From the NCBI GenBank assembly GCA_009602735.1, contig WELA01007321.1:16703-67433 (forward strand): 50,731 nucleotides of DNA. Reading direction: 5' to 3'. Under the pieces are notes generated by a model. It had not been told where the DNA came from. It saw only the letters and a list, made by a program, of their open reading frames with translations, and ran no database searches. The translations under genes and the position numbers were made by a program. This DNA comes from Mesotaenium endlicherianum (Eukaryota; Streptophyta; Zygnematophyceae; Zygnematales; Mesotaeniaceae). The number at the start of each line of letters is the position of its first letter. The first letter of the stretch is position 1. Positions 10,419-19,987 of this stretch are shown here, piece after piece.

Positions 10419-12486
10419 TCCAGTCTACTGACTGTGAGGATGCTAGAGATAGTGAGTCGTCACTAGCTGCCCTCGTAGCAGGTATTATGGGTCCTGCTGA
10501 ACTGGATTCACTATGCATGCCTGACAACCAGATAAAGGAGACCATCAGCAATATAGACGTCCAGAGAGTGCACACTCTGGATGCTCTTGTTCCACCTGAT
10601 GTCCAACATTTCTTTGCTACGTCAGGAGAACAATGCGAAAGTCAGGAAAAGACAGTCCCCCCTATCCTACTGCATTGCATGATTGCAGGTAGGAAGGTGA
10701 GGGCATTTGTTGACGGAGGGGCGTCACATACTTTTATCCACAAGGACTTAGTTAAGCGGCTAAGGCTGCCTACTGTCACCCAAGGGAATAGAAAAATATT
10801 CCTTGGAGATGCCTCAAGTATCCCGGGAGGAGTTATAACCAAGCCTATTGAGGTCCAGTTAGGTTCTGGCATTGCAGTTCTAACTGAAACGCTTACATTT
10901 GAGGTACTCAACACTGGCTTTTATGATCTCGTGCTAGGCAGGTCCTGGCTTAATAGACATCAAGCTGAAGTGTGTTGGAGCAGAGGTACAGTTAAAGTGA
11001 GAGGAGCCAGTGATGGGCAGACTGACTTGGCACCCACCAGTGCTCTTCCTCTTGTCCTGTGTGGATGGCAAATGAAGGAAAAGAAGAGGCTTCCAGAAGG
11101 ATGCAAGTTGCTGAATGCAATGGAGTTCGTCAAAAGCTGGAACCAGAAGGAAGACAGAATGTTCTGTCTGCTGCTAAGAGAGGTACCTCCTCAACCTGGA
11201 GAAGTGGTGGAAGAAAAGGTAAGCCCTTCAGAGCACCCTACTGCTGCAAAAATTGTTGCTCAGTACACGGATGTATTTAATATGCCTCCAGAATTACCCC
11301 CTAAGAGGGAAGTAAATCATAGGATTGATTTATTACCTGGGAGTGAGGCACCCTGGCAACGCACTTATAGCTTGTCTTATGTGGAGAGCGAGGAGTTGAA
11401 AACACAGATTGCAGAGCTTGAGGAAAATGGTTGTATTTCCCCAAGGTAATTCACCTTACGGCGCACCCATCCTATTTGTTAAGAAAAAGGATGGCAGTAT
11501 GCGGATGTGTGTGGATTACAGAGCTCTGAACAGAATTACAGTAAAGAACAAGTATGCTTTACCCAGAATCGAGGACTTGCTAGATACCCTGTCTGGTGCT
11601 AAGGTGTTCAGTAAGATAGATCTCAAGAGTGGTTTTGCATCAAATCAGAATTGCTGAGGGGGATGAACACAAGACTGCCTTCCGCATACGTTATGGACAC
11701 TATGAGTTCAACGTGATGCCATTTGGACTGACTAATGCTCCTGCGACCTTCATGGGTGCTATGAATGACATTTTCAGACCTTATTTGGATAAGTTTGTGC
11801 AAGTTTCCTTGGATGATATTTTAAATTTTTTTAAAAATGAAGCTCAGCACGCTGAACACTTAAAGACAGTCATGGACACTCTGAGAAGAAATCACTTATA
11901 TGCTAAAATGAGCAAGTGTGATTTCTTTAAGGAGAGTATTGAATTCTTAGGCCACGTTGTCTGTAAACAAGGCATTAGTGTGGATTCTAAGAAAGTCCAG
12001 ACCATAAGGGACTGGCCAGTACCACAGTCTGTCTCTGAAGTTAGATCCTTCCTCGAGTTGGCTAACTACTATAGGGGATTTATTGAGAATTCTTCCACAA
12101 AGGCCAGTAAACTGACTGACCTTACTAAGAAAGACATAGGGTATGTGTGGGGGGAAGAGCAGCAGGCTGCTATCCAGACCCTTAAAGATTCTCTTTGTTT
12201 TGCCCCAGTGCTAGCCGTGTATGAACCCCGCAAACCTGTGCAAGTGGCTACTGATGCTTCTGACTTTGCCATGGGTGCTATTTTGTTAGAGCCTGCTGAC
12301 AAAACCACAGAGGAGGGTAAGGTAAAGCAGGAGTGACATCCTGTGTTTTACGAGTCTATAAAATTTAATCCAGCGAAGATTAAAAACTCAGTGCATGATA
12401 AAGAGCTGCTAGCTATCATTCATGTGCTCAAACAGTGGAGAGCATACTTACACGGTAAAGCTTTTAATGTGATTACAGATCATCTA

Positions 12487-12989
12487 TGTAGTGATTTGAG
12501 TTATTATATATTAGTTTGCATATATTTTAATGTTTTCAAATATATTTGGAGTACTATTGTGTGGATTCAAGTGTGAATAGGTACTCTAGTGACTTGATTC
12601 ATGTCCTTTGAACCTTCTAAGGCATTTTCGAAGTTAGAGGAAAGACCTAGAAGAACTCCATGTGGCAAAAGTCAAATGTGCCATTTTGAGGTCAAAAGGA
12701 CATGTGTACATTATTCTAGAAAGAGGTGGCAAGTTTTGGGATGTGTTGGGTGCCAACACATCAACATACACTTTTCTAGAAACTACTTATGTAGCAAGTA
12801 TATAAACAAGAGCTAGAACATAGAAAGACATTCTAGAATCACTCTTGTACTTGCCAAAATCCAGAAATGTATTAACTTTCAAGAAGCCATCTCTCTTTCA
12901 AGAAGCTATCACTTGTGTTCGAAGATCCTTGTCTTGAATAGATAAAGTATTATATTTCACTAAGTACTTCATCTATCTGTTTCACTACA
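12487..12989 (+). mobile_element. Solo LTR of family B, nested in A1
   Basis: Starts TGTAGTGATTTGAG and ends TTTCACTACA, 503 bp, flanked by a perfect 5-bp target duplication ATCTA (12482-12486 and 12990-12994). Compared with A2, removing the LTR and one copy of the duplication restores the A1 sequence around CATCTAGCTCTGAC exactly. The LTR carries a TATATAAA box at 12799-12806. It matches 15362-15884 (minus) and the truncated copy at 50297. Confidence 0.95.
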
Positions 12990-14827
12990 ATCTAGCTCTG
13001 ACTCACTTTCAGAAGAAGTCCAAGCTGTCGAGGAGGGAGAACCGCTGGAGCCAGATGCTGGAGCAGTTTCAAGTCCAGATCGACTACAAACTAGGGAAGT
13101 TGAATCCCGCTGATGCACTCTCTAGAAGACCTGACTTGCAAGAAAGGAACTTTAGCTAGCATGCTGTAGATAAAGTCCTGTGTGCACTCACTTCACTAAA
13201 GGTGAAAAGGTCCTTCCTTGAACAACTTAGGAAAGCCTACCTTTCTGACCCAACATTTGAGCCCAGCCCCACTACTGGTGTGTGTCGTGCTACTGCACTC
13301 GGGTATAAGCTTAAGGGAGGGGTCTGAGTGACTGAAACTACTTCAGGCAGGCTGAAGCTGGTCATTCCTAATAACTTGGAAATAAGGTCTCTTTTATTGA
13401 GTCAAGCACATGACAGTTTACTGGGTGGGCATTTGGGGCAGGCCAAAACTGTTGGCAAACTGGCAAAACATTATCATTGGGAGGGATTACCTCGGGAGGT
13501 CTTGAAATACGTTAAGTCCTGTGACCAGTGTCAAAAGAATAAGTCTAGGCACACATCACCGAGGGGCCTCTTACAAACTCTGCCCATCCCACCTGGCCGC
13601 TGGGAAACAATATCCATGGACTGGGTGGTCACACAGCCACGAATTGCTAACGGGCATGATTCGATACTGGTAGTCGTGGATAAATTGACAAAAATGGTCA
13701 TTTTTATCCCCACAACTGTCAAAGTAACTGCACTAGAAACAGCGAGACATTTCTACAACCATGTAGTATGCTAACATGGGCTACTCTCTAATATAATCTC
13801 AGTCAGGGAGTCAGGCATCTGCTCAGCACAGCAAACGACCCTCAGACTGATGGGCAGACTGAAAGAACTAATCGAGTTCTGTAAGAGGTACTGAGAGCCT
13901 ATATTAACCAAAACAAGATAATTGGGATGACCTGTTACCCCAAATCAAATTTGCGGTCGACAGTGCGGTGCACGCGTCAACGGGCAAGACTCCTTTTGAA
14001 CTCAGCCTGGGTAGAGTCCCTAAGTCTCCTTTAGATATCCTAGGGGAGTCTTTAACTCACCCTGCCGGGATTGACAATCCGATCTCCCTCCAGTTAACTC
14101 AAGAGTTTGCTGACACCCTGTCAGAAGTCCAGCATAACCTGCACAGAGCCCAAGAAAACCAACAAAAGTACGCTAATCAGCACCGTCGAGAATTGACCTT
14201 TTCTAAAGGCGATTTGGTCAAATTGCATTCTCACCACCTGTACCTCCCTGGTGTGGTCAAGAAAAAGCTTGGTCCTGTCTGGGTCGGTCCATATTTGGTG
14301 GTGCGCCGTGTCGGTCAAAATGCTTACAAACTGAACATGTCAGCAGAATACAAGGGTCACCCGGTCTTTAATGTCTCCTTCTTGGAACCATACATCAAAG
14401 GGGACACACTGTTCACAGGTCGGTTACCTGTCCAACCGGAGCGGTCCCCGCTGTCCGGGACGGTGACCCTGAGGAATATGAGGTTGAGGAGATTTTAGAC
14501 GCGCGCTCGATCCGTCAATCGTCTAAATATGTCATGAAGTACCTCATTCGATGGAAGGGTTACGATGCCTCTGGGGACACTTGGGAATGTAAGGACCACT
14601 TGACCAATGCCAAAGGGGCGTTGAAACGGTTCCACCTTCAGGCGGCTGGAGCCCCTCCACATCGGTCATTTCAGTTGACACGGGAAGGTGACAGGAGGTC
14701 CTGTCTTCATTTAAATTGGAAGGAAAAATATATGACAATTAGTGTGCGAGAGCGAGAAAGGGACAATTACGTGAACACTAAGTGTCAACATAGTGACAGA
14801 TGGGACAACCTGGCCCACATAAAGCAC

Positions 14828-15056
14828 CTTGGGGGGAAGGAAAAAGGGCCTTGCACAGCAATACATCACTTAACGCACCTTAAAACACAATCATACGTTT
14901 ATGTCTAGCGCACCGCAACTACGTCAACTCCTAGCAATCACCCTGTAAGGTAAACAGGAGCGAATCCACCATACTAATACGAACTTACTTCCTTCCTGCA
15001 ATTCCTATGACAAAGGTCGATATCCTACTAACTTGTGTCCTGGTTACATGTGCAGG
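14828..15056 (+). promoter_or_regulatory. Putative intron 3' end upstream of ORF3 in A1
   Basis: A perfect TACTAAC branch-point motif (15026-15032) lies 24 bases before TGTGCAG at 15055, and the ORF3 ATG begins two bases later. A candidate donor, AAG then gtaaac, lies near 14950. A2 has the parallel arrangement, CACTAAC 25 bases before GAGCAG and then GATG, although surrounding sequence is diverged. This suggests ORF3 is reached by splicing. It is an inference from motifs only. Confidence 0.45.
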
Positions 15057-15361
15057 ATGGCTCCCACCACACAAAAGGAGGACAGAAAGCGCAAGGCAGA
15101 AGAAGCCAGGAGGACAATGGAGCAATACCAGAAGGAGCTGGCGGCGACGTCCCTCACCAGGAGAGAACAAGAAAGGGTCCGCAGACAACAAGAGGCGGCA
15201 GAAGAAGCACAGAGGAAGAAGGATCAAGAAGCGGAAAACCTCAGGGAAGCTGAGGTGGAGAGACAGAAGAAACAACAAGAAGAAGCGGCAGCAGCAGAGG
15301 AGGAGAGAAGGAAAAAGACGGAAGCGGACAGGCAGAAGAGCTTGGCCACTTACAGGTATAC
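15057..15361 (+). pseudogene. ORF3 of A1: coiled-coil protein, truncated by element B
   Basis: Opens MAPTTQKEDRKRKAEEA and continues as a highly charged Glu/Lys/Arg/Gln/Ala coiled coil of about 90 residues, ending in TYRYT where element B inserted (TSD side tatac). It aligns with ORF3 of A2 at the start (TQKxxxKRKxAEEA) and at the YRYTV motif, although the coiled coil between has diverged strongly. It lies downstream of the chromodomain on the same strand. The function is unknown. It could be an accessory or env-position ORF of family A, or the gag of another element lying immediately downstream. No zinc knuckle or membrane segment is visible in the preserved part. Confidence 0.6.
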
Positions 15362-15884
15362 TGTAGTGAAAGAGATAGATGAAGTACTTCGTGAAATATA
15401 ACACTTTATCTATTCAAGACAAGGATCTTTGAACACAAGTGGTAGCTTCTTGAAAATGAGATGGCTTCTTGAAAGTTAATACATTTCTGGATTTTGGCAA
15501 GTACAAGAGTGATTCTAGAATGTCTTTCTATGTTCTAGCTCTTGTTTATATACTTGCTACATAAGTAGTTTCTAGAAAAGTGTATGTTGATGTGTTGGCA
15601 CCAACACATCCCAAAACTTGCCACCTCTTTCTAGAATAATGTACACATGTTCTTTTGACCTAAAAATGGCACATTTGACTTTTGCCACATGGAGTTCTTC
15701 TAGGTCTTTCCTCTAACTTCGAAAATGCCTTGGAAGGTTCAAAGGACATGAACCAAGTTACTAGAGTACCTATTCACACTTGANGAGTACCTATTCACAC
15801 TTGAATCCACACAATAGTACTCCAAATATATTTGAAAACATTAAAATATATGCAAACTAATATATAATGACTCAAATCACTACA
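15362..15884 (-). repeat. 3' LTR of family B (contains an assembly N)
   Basis: On the minus strand it starts TGTAGTGATTTGAG at 15884 and ends TTTCACTACA at 15362, about 95% identical to the solo LTR at 12487-12989. The extra length (523 vs 503 bp) comes from a 20-base duplication on both sides of the N at 15784, which looks like an assembly join. Confidence 0.92.
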
Positions 15885-15897
15885 TCACCCCCCCGCC
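15885..15897 (-). other. Polypurine tract of family B
   Basis: The minus strand reads GGCGGGGGGGTGA immediately before the LTR start, the expected plus-strand primer for reverse transcription. Confidence 0.8.
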
Positions 15898-16617
15898 AGA
15901 AAAAGCGACGTCTCGGCGCGTCAAGTCAGGTCTTACACATGTTGTGCAGACTAGTCAACAGCTTCAAGTCAGATGCCACACATGTGAACAGGATTAGTCC
16001 AAGGCGCAAAGTCAGGTGCTACACATGTAAGGTAGACTAGGCAAGGTCGTGGGTGGTGTGAGCTTATTGGCTCCTTGATGATAAAGAAAATTGTACAAGT
16101 TGGCCCAGAATCTGCCACAAATTCAAAAATTCATAGCGTCCACAGAACAGCTCCAAATCTGAAAATTTGAGTGCCAGACGGACCGCGTCAAAGAACTATA
16201 CCGGGTCACGAAATTTGAGAGCATTCTAAATCTTGGAGTGTCGTTGAGAGCTGAGAGAGTAGGCACTCCTCCAAACCTGTGCAGATACTATACTTCTTCA
16301 AATTCTGCAAACTAAGTCTCAAACTGGGCGCTGTAAGATGTTCTACCAGAGTCTTGACTTTCAAAGCATTCCAAGTTCAGAAGAGGGCACAATGTCAGAA
16401 GGCATATTCTGCCCTAACAATGCCAGCAGCCTGACCCTCTTCTACTTAGAGCATCATATCTCTCTCACCAGTGCTCTAAATTGAGCAAACTTAGACTCTA
16501 AATGACCGGCTACTTATGGACTACATCCACGTAATTTTTCAGAATTTATTGTGCAGAGACCTATCACCAGTAGCAGTTTTAGTTTTCTGTCCAGAAACTG
16601 CGAGAAGAGAAGAGTGT
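15898..16617 (-). other. 3' untranslated region of element B
   Basis: About 720 bp between the end of the B pol frame and the polypurine tract. No reading frame of note is seen. Confidence 0.6.
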
Positions 16618-19233
16618 CTAATGTAAGTTTTTCCTCTTTCTTGTTCTTGCAGGCTGCCTCCAAGGGGTCTTTTGCTGCTTCTTGATGGTGGCAGGCTGCC
16701 TCCCTGAAGTCTTCGGGCTTCTAGTAGAGAGACTTGGGGCTGGTCCAAGATGGGGGTTGGCGGCATGGAAGCGCTTCAACTTTCTCTGAACTTTGTCAAG
16801 GTAGTGCGCCGCCACCCAACTATTCTCCGAATCTGGATATCCTTTCCACTTGATCAAGTATTGCTGCTGTCTCCTGAAATTTCTCATAGCCACTATGTCT
16901 TCCACTTCGTACTCCAAATGATCATCCACTATTGTTGGGGCTGGTGGGGTTGTCACACGTCCTGGGAACTTGTTGTCGGGTTGCACATATGGCTTGAAGA
17001 GGGAAGCGTGGAATACGGGGTCGATGTGCATAGTCTGGGGAAGTTCTAGCTTGAAAGCAACGGGGTTGACTTGCTGGATAATCTTGAAGGGTCCCAAATA
17101 CTTGGGAGAGAACTTGCTGCCGGCAGGCCTGTTGTTCAGGGAAATGTTCTTGGATGATAGTAACACGTTGTCACCCACTCTGTACGTAATTTCTCTTCTG
17201 GATCTGTTCGCCACTCTTGCTTGAGCATCTTGCGCGTGTTGTAGAGCTTTCTTCGCTGCTGTAAGGGCTGCTTCTAATGTCTCCATAAAATCTGTTGCTG
17301 CAGGTACTTCATCATGGCCAGCCGTGAAGCTCAGCGGCGTGGTTGGATGGAAGTCATAGTTGAGGAAGAATGGGGACTCTTGGGTAGAGGCCTGCGTCGT
17401 GTTGTTGTAGGCAAACTCCAGGGGGGTCAAGTACATGTCCCAATCTTGCTCCAGAGTAGACATGTAGGCCTTTAGAGAGGTCTTTAGGGTACGATTCATC
17501 CGCTCGGTTTGCCCATCTGATTGCAGGTGGTAGGCGGTAGACATATCTAGCGATGTACCCAAGTTCTTAAAGAGATTTTTCCAGAAATGGCTTGTGAATC
17601 TTGGGTCCCTATCCTACACAATTCTTGATGGTAGTCCATGGAGTCGGAAGATGTTGTCAAAGATGAGTCTTGCAAGTTGTGGTGTTGTAGCCTTAGTCGT
17701 CGTGGGAATAAAATGAGCCATCTTAGTAAGTCTGTCCATCACCGTGAGTATTGCATTATGGCCTCGAGGTGTCACGGACAAGTCCACGATAAGGTCCATT
17801 GAGATGTCCGTCCATTGTCTTTCGGGGATTGGTAGTGGTTGGAGGAGTCCTCCCGCCTTTTGCGATGATGGCTTGATTCTTTGGCATGGGTCACAGCTCC
17901 TGCAGTACTCCTTGACTTGCTTAGACATGCCTGGCCAACAATAAGTCCTAGCTAGAACGCCCGTGGTCCTTAGGATTCCAAAGTGTCCTCCAAAGGGTTG
18001 TCGTGTGCTTCTCGTAGAAGCAAGAGCCGGAGGTGTATGTCATTAGGAACACATCTCTGTCCCGTATCTTGCCTCACCCAATAGTTGCCTTCTCGCTTCT
18101 TGTATGGGTCCAAGGCTGCTTCTCCGTTCTTGTAGTAAGGGTCTCTTTCATAGGCGGCTGAAAATCGAGCTTCCAGATCTGTCTTCAGGGATGTCATCAC
18201 TGCATTTAATTGCAGTCTTGAGAGGGGGTCAGCCGGGTTTGTCTTGCCGGGCTGGTACTGAATCGTGATGTTGTATTGTTGCAAGTATCCGCTCCATCTT
18301 GCTTGTCTCCTTGAGAGATACGGCTGCGTCTGGAGGTGCTTTAACGCCTCGTGGTCCGTGGTGACCAGTACTTTGCGTCCTTCAACGTAGCAGCGCCAAA
18401 CCTTCAAGGCATGTACAATCGCCAATGCCTCTCGCTCCGTGGTTGTATAATTTTGCTCGGCTGGATTTAGCTTCCTTGACTCGTAGGCGATGGGCTGCAG
18501 TCCCTTGCCTTGGTCTTGAAGCAGGATTGCTCCTATTGCATAGGAAGATGCATCGGTGATGACGTGGAAGGGCCAATCTGGGTTTGGACTTGGGAGTGTG
18601 AGCACCGGGGATGTGGTCAATCTTCGCTTTAACTCTTGAAATGCCTCTTCCTCTTTCTCGGTCCATGTATATAGCCTGTCCTTCTTGAGTAGATCTGTCA
18701 GGGGGGCTGCTATGTGCGAGAAGCCTTGGATGAATTTTCTGTACCAATTGGCAAATCCCAAGAATGACTGGAGTTCTTTCTTGGTCGTGGGGGTTGGCCA
18801 TTCCTCCACCACCGTGGTCTTCTTGGGGTCTATCTTGATGCCATCAGCAGTCACGTGGAGACCTAGGAACTCCACTTCTTGTTTGGCAAACTCGCACTTT
18901 GACTCCTTCGCAAATAGCTTGTTTTGCTTCAATACTTCGAGGACTTCTTTCAAGTGTGTCGCATGCTCTACTAGGGTCTTGCTGTAGATAAGGATGTCAT
19001 CGATGAATACCACCACAAATCTGTCCAACATGGGCTGAAATATGGTGTTCATCATAGTCATGAAAGTTGCTGGCGCGTTGGTGAGTCCAAATGGCAGGAC
19101 CATGAACTCAAAATGTCCATCTTGTCCTGAATGCCGTCTTCTCTATGTCCGGTTCTGCAATGCGACTCTGGTGGTAGCCGCTCCGTAAGTCAATCTTCGT
19201 GAAGTACTTGGCTCCAACCTGCCGGTCTATGAG
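16618..19233 (-). pseudogene. Pol of family B: RT (partial), RNase H, integrase, chromodomain
   Basis: The minus strand encodes the RT palm with [12 protein letters not shown] and FIDDILIYSK, then RNase H (TDASSYAIGAILLQ, TTTEREALAIVHALK, TTDHEALKHL), the integrase core (MDLIVDLSV, MDRLTKMAHFIPTT, then STAYHLQSDGQTERMNR with the third catalytic-region motif), the integrase C-terminus, and a chromodomain (QYLIKWKGYPDSENSW) with a basic tail. Lesions are a frameshift near 19105-19140, a frameshift near 17960 before the integrase zinc-binding CxxC (CRSCDPCQR), and a stop near 17616. The 5' part (gag, protease, RT fingers) is absent. This is a different chromovirus lineage from family A. Confidence 0.92.
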
Positions 19234-19953
19234 TGTAATGAATCAGTATATTGGTTGACATAATATTCATTTAAATAATATAGTTAAATAAGTTCAGCCT
19301 GCTGAACTCCGGTTAATGATCAGTCTGCTGGACTTTATATTTATTATCAGTTTAATGACTCAGCCGGAAGCAGCAGGCTGATGTCAGCCTCAGTCAGCTT
19401 GCTGACACATTCTTTGACCGCCAGCTGACTTCCGTACTCGGTAGCAGCAAATTGCCTCGATATGCATCTAAGTGTGGTATGCTAGATGAATGGCCAGATG
19501 ACATCCCTATGATGGATGGCGATTCGGGATGATGGGAGATGGCGGTGGATTTGGTTAACCGAGGTCCTACCAACGTGGTTAACTCCCGGGTAGGCGGTGC
19601 CATCGCACTGGCCGTTGAACAGTAAACTCATTCCATGTACATATGCTAGGCATTGCGCTCGAGTTTGGCATTCGGAAACAAGGCCAACTCTCTTGTACAG
19701 CTTACTGAGAGATATCTGAATCCAAGGCAAGAAGCCATTGATACGCACTGTCTTCTAACCTTGCTTATGTATGAGTTTACTGATTGCATTATTGATGCTA
19801 GTTAACTCGCATTTGACTTACGAGTGTCGTTCACTGCTAGTGTGTTGTCCTTTTGCCGTTTAATCAGTTAACGGAAAATCCATAAAGATTACTTGCTGAT
19901 ATAAAGATCTTCATTAATTGTTAATCTTCTATTTGGTAAGTCGATTCATTTTA
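19234..19953 (+). repeat. 5' LTR of A2
   Basis: Starts TGTAATGAATCAG and ends ATTCATTTTA (family consensus ATTTCA), 720 bp. It contains clustered dyad symmetries such as GTTCAGCCTGCTGAAC (19292-19307) and GTCAGCTTGCTGAC (19393-19406), and TATAAAG at 19900-19906. Confidence 0.93.
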
Positions 19954-19966
19954 GTGGTATCGGAGC
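19954..19966 (+). other. Primer binding site of A2
   Basis: GTGGTATCGGAGC immediately after the LTR, identical to that of A1. Confidence 0.85.
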
Positions 19967-19987
19967 AGTTATGACAGTCTTCTTTAT

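Larger units (their letters stand above)
10310..14774 (+). pseudogene. Pol of A1: protease, RT, RNase H, integrase, chromodomain (broken)
   Basis: The protease has VDGGASHTFIHKDL. RT has [18 protein letters not shown]-type [12 protein letters not shown] and LDDIL. RNase H has TDASDFAMGAILL. The integrase zinc-binding region ends CDQCQKNKSRH and its catalytic core starts SMDWVV. The C-terminal integrase part (LVKLHSHHLYLPGVVKKKLGPVW) is followed by a chromodomain (KYLIRWKGYDASGDTWE). Lesions: frameshifts near 11445 and 11635, TGA at about 12334 and 13324, TAA at about 13771, a deletion plus frameshift in the integrase core (about 13800-13965), and a -1 frame break before the chromodomain that A2 shares. 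The solo LTR at 12487-12989 splits RNase H. Confidence 0.9.
8203..15361 (+). mobile_element. Ty3/gypsy chromovirus copy A1 (family A), 3' truncated, with a nested solo LTR
   Basis: In order: 5' LTR, primer binding site, gag, protease, reverse transcriptase, RNase H, integrase, chromodomain, and the start of a third ORF. The copy is cut off inside that third ORF by the family B element at 15362. A family B solo LTR is nested in RNase H (12487-12989). No family A 3' LTR is present. Gag and pol have several stops and frameshifts, and part of the integrase core is missing, so the copy cannot be active. Domain order (integrase after RT/RNase H) and the chromodomain place it among chromoviruses. 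Confidence 0.9.
15362..19233 (-). mobile_element. Ty3/gypsy chromovirus family B, 3' half, minus strand
   Basis: Minus-strand element preserved from the middle of RT through integrase and chromodomain to an intact polypurine tract and 3' LTR. Its 5' half is missing: at 19234 the sequence switches to the LTR of A2, and the rest of B is not found to the right of A2. It inserted into ORF3 of A1. Frameshifts and a stop in pol make it inactive. Confidence 0.9.

Noticed and set aside
14985-15404. Minus-strand frame rich in Leu/Phe (LLLCCCRFFLLFLLSLHLSF), membrane-like
   Set aside because: It is the antisense shadow of the Lys/Glu-rich coiled coil of ORF3.
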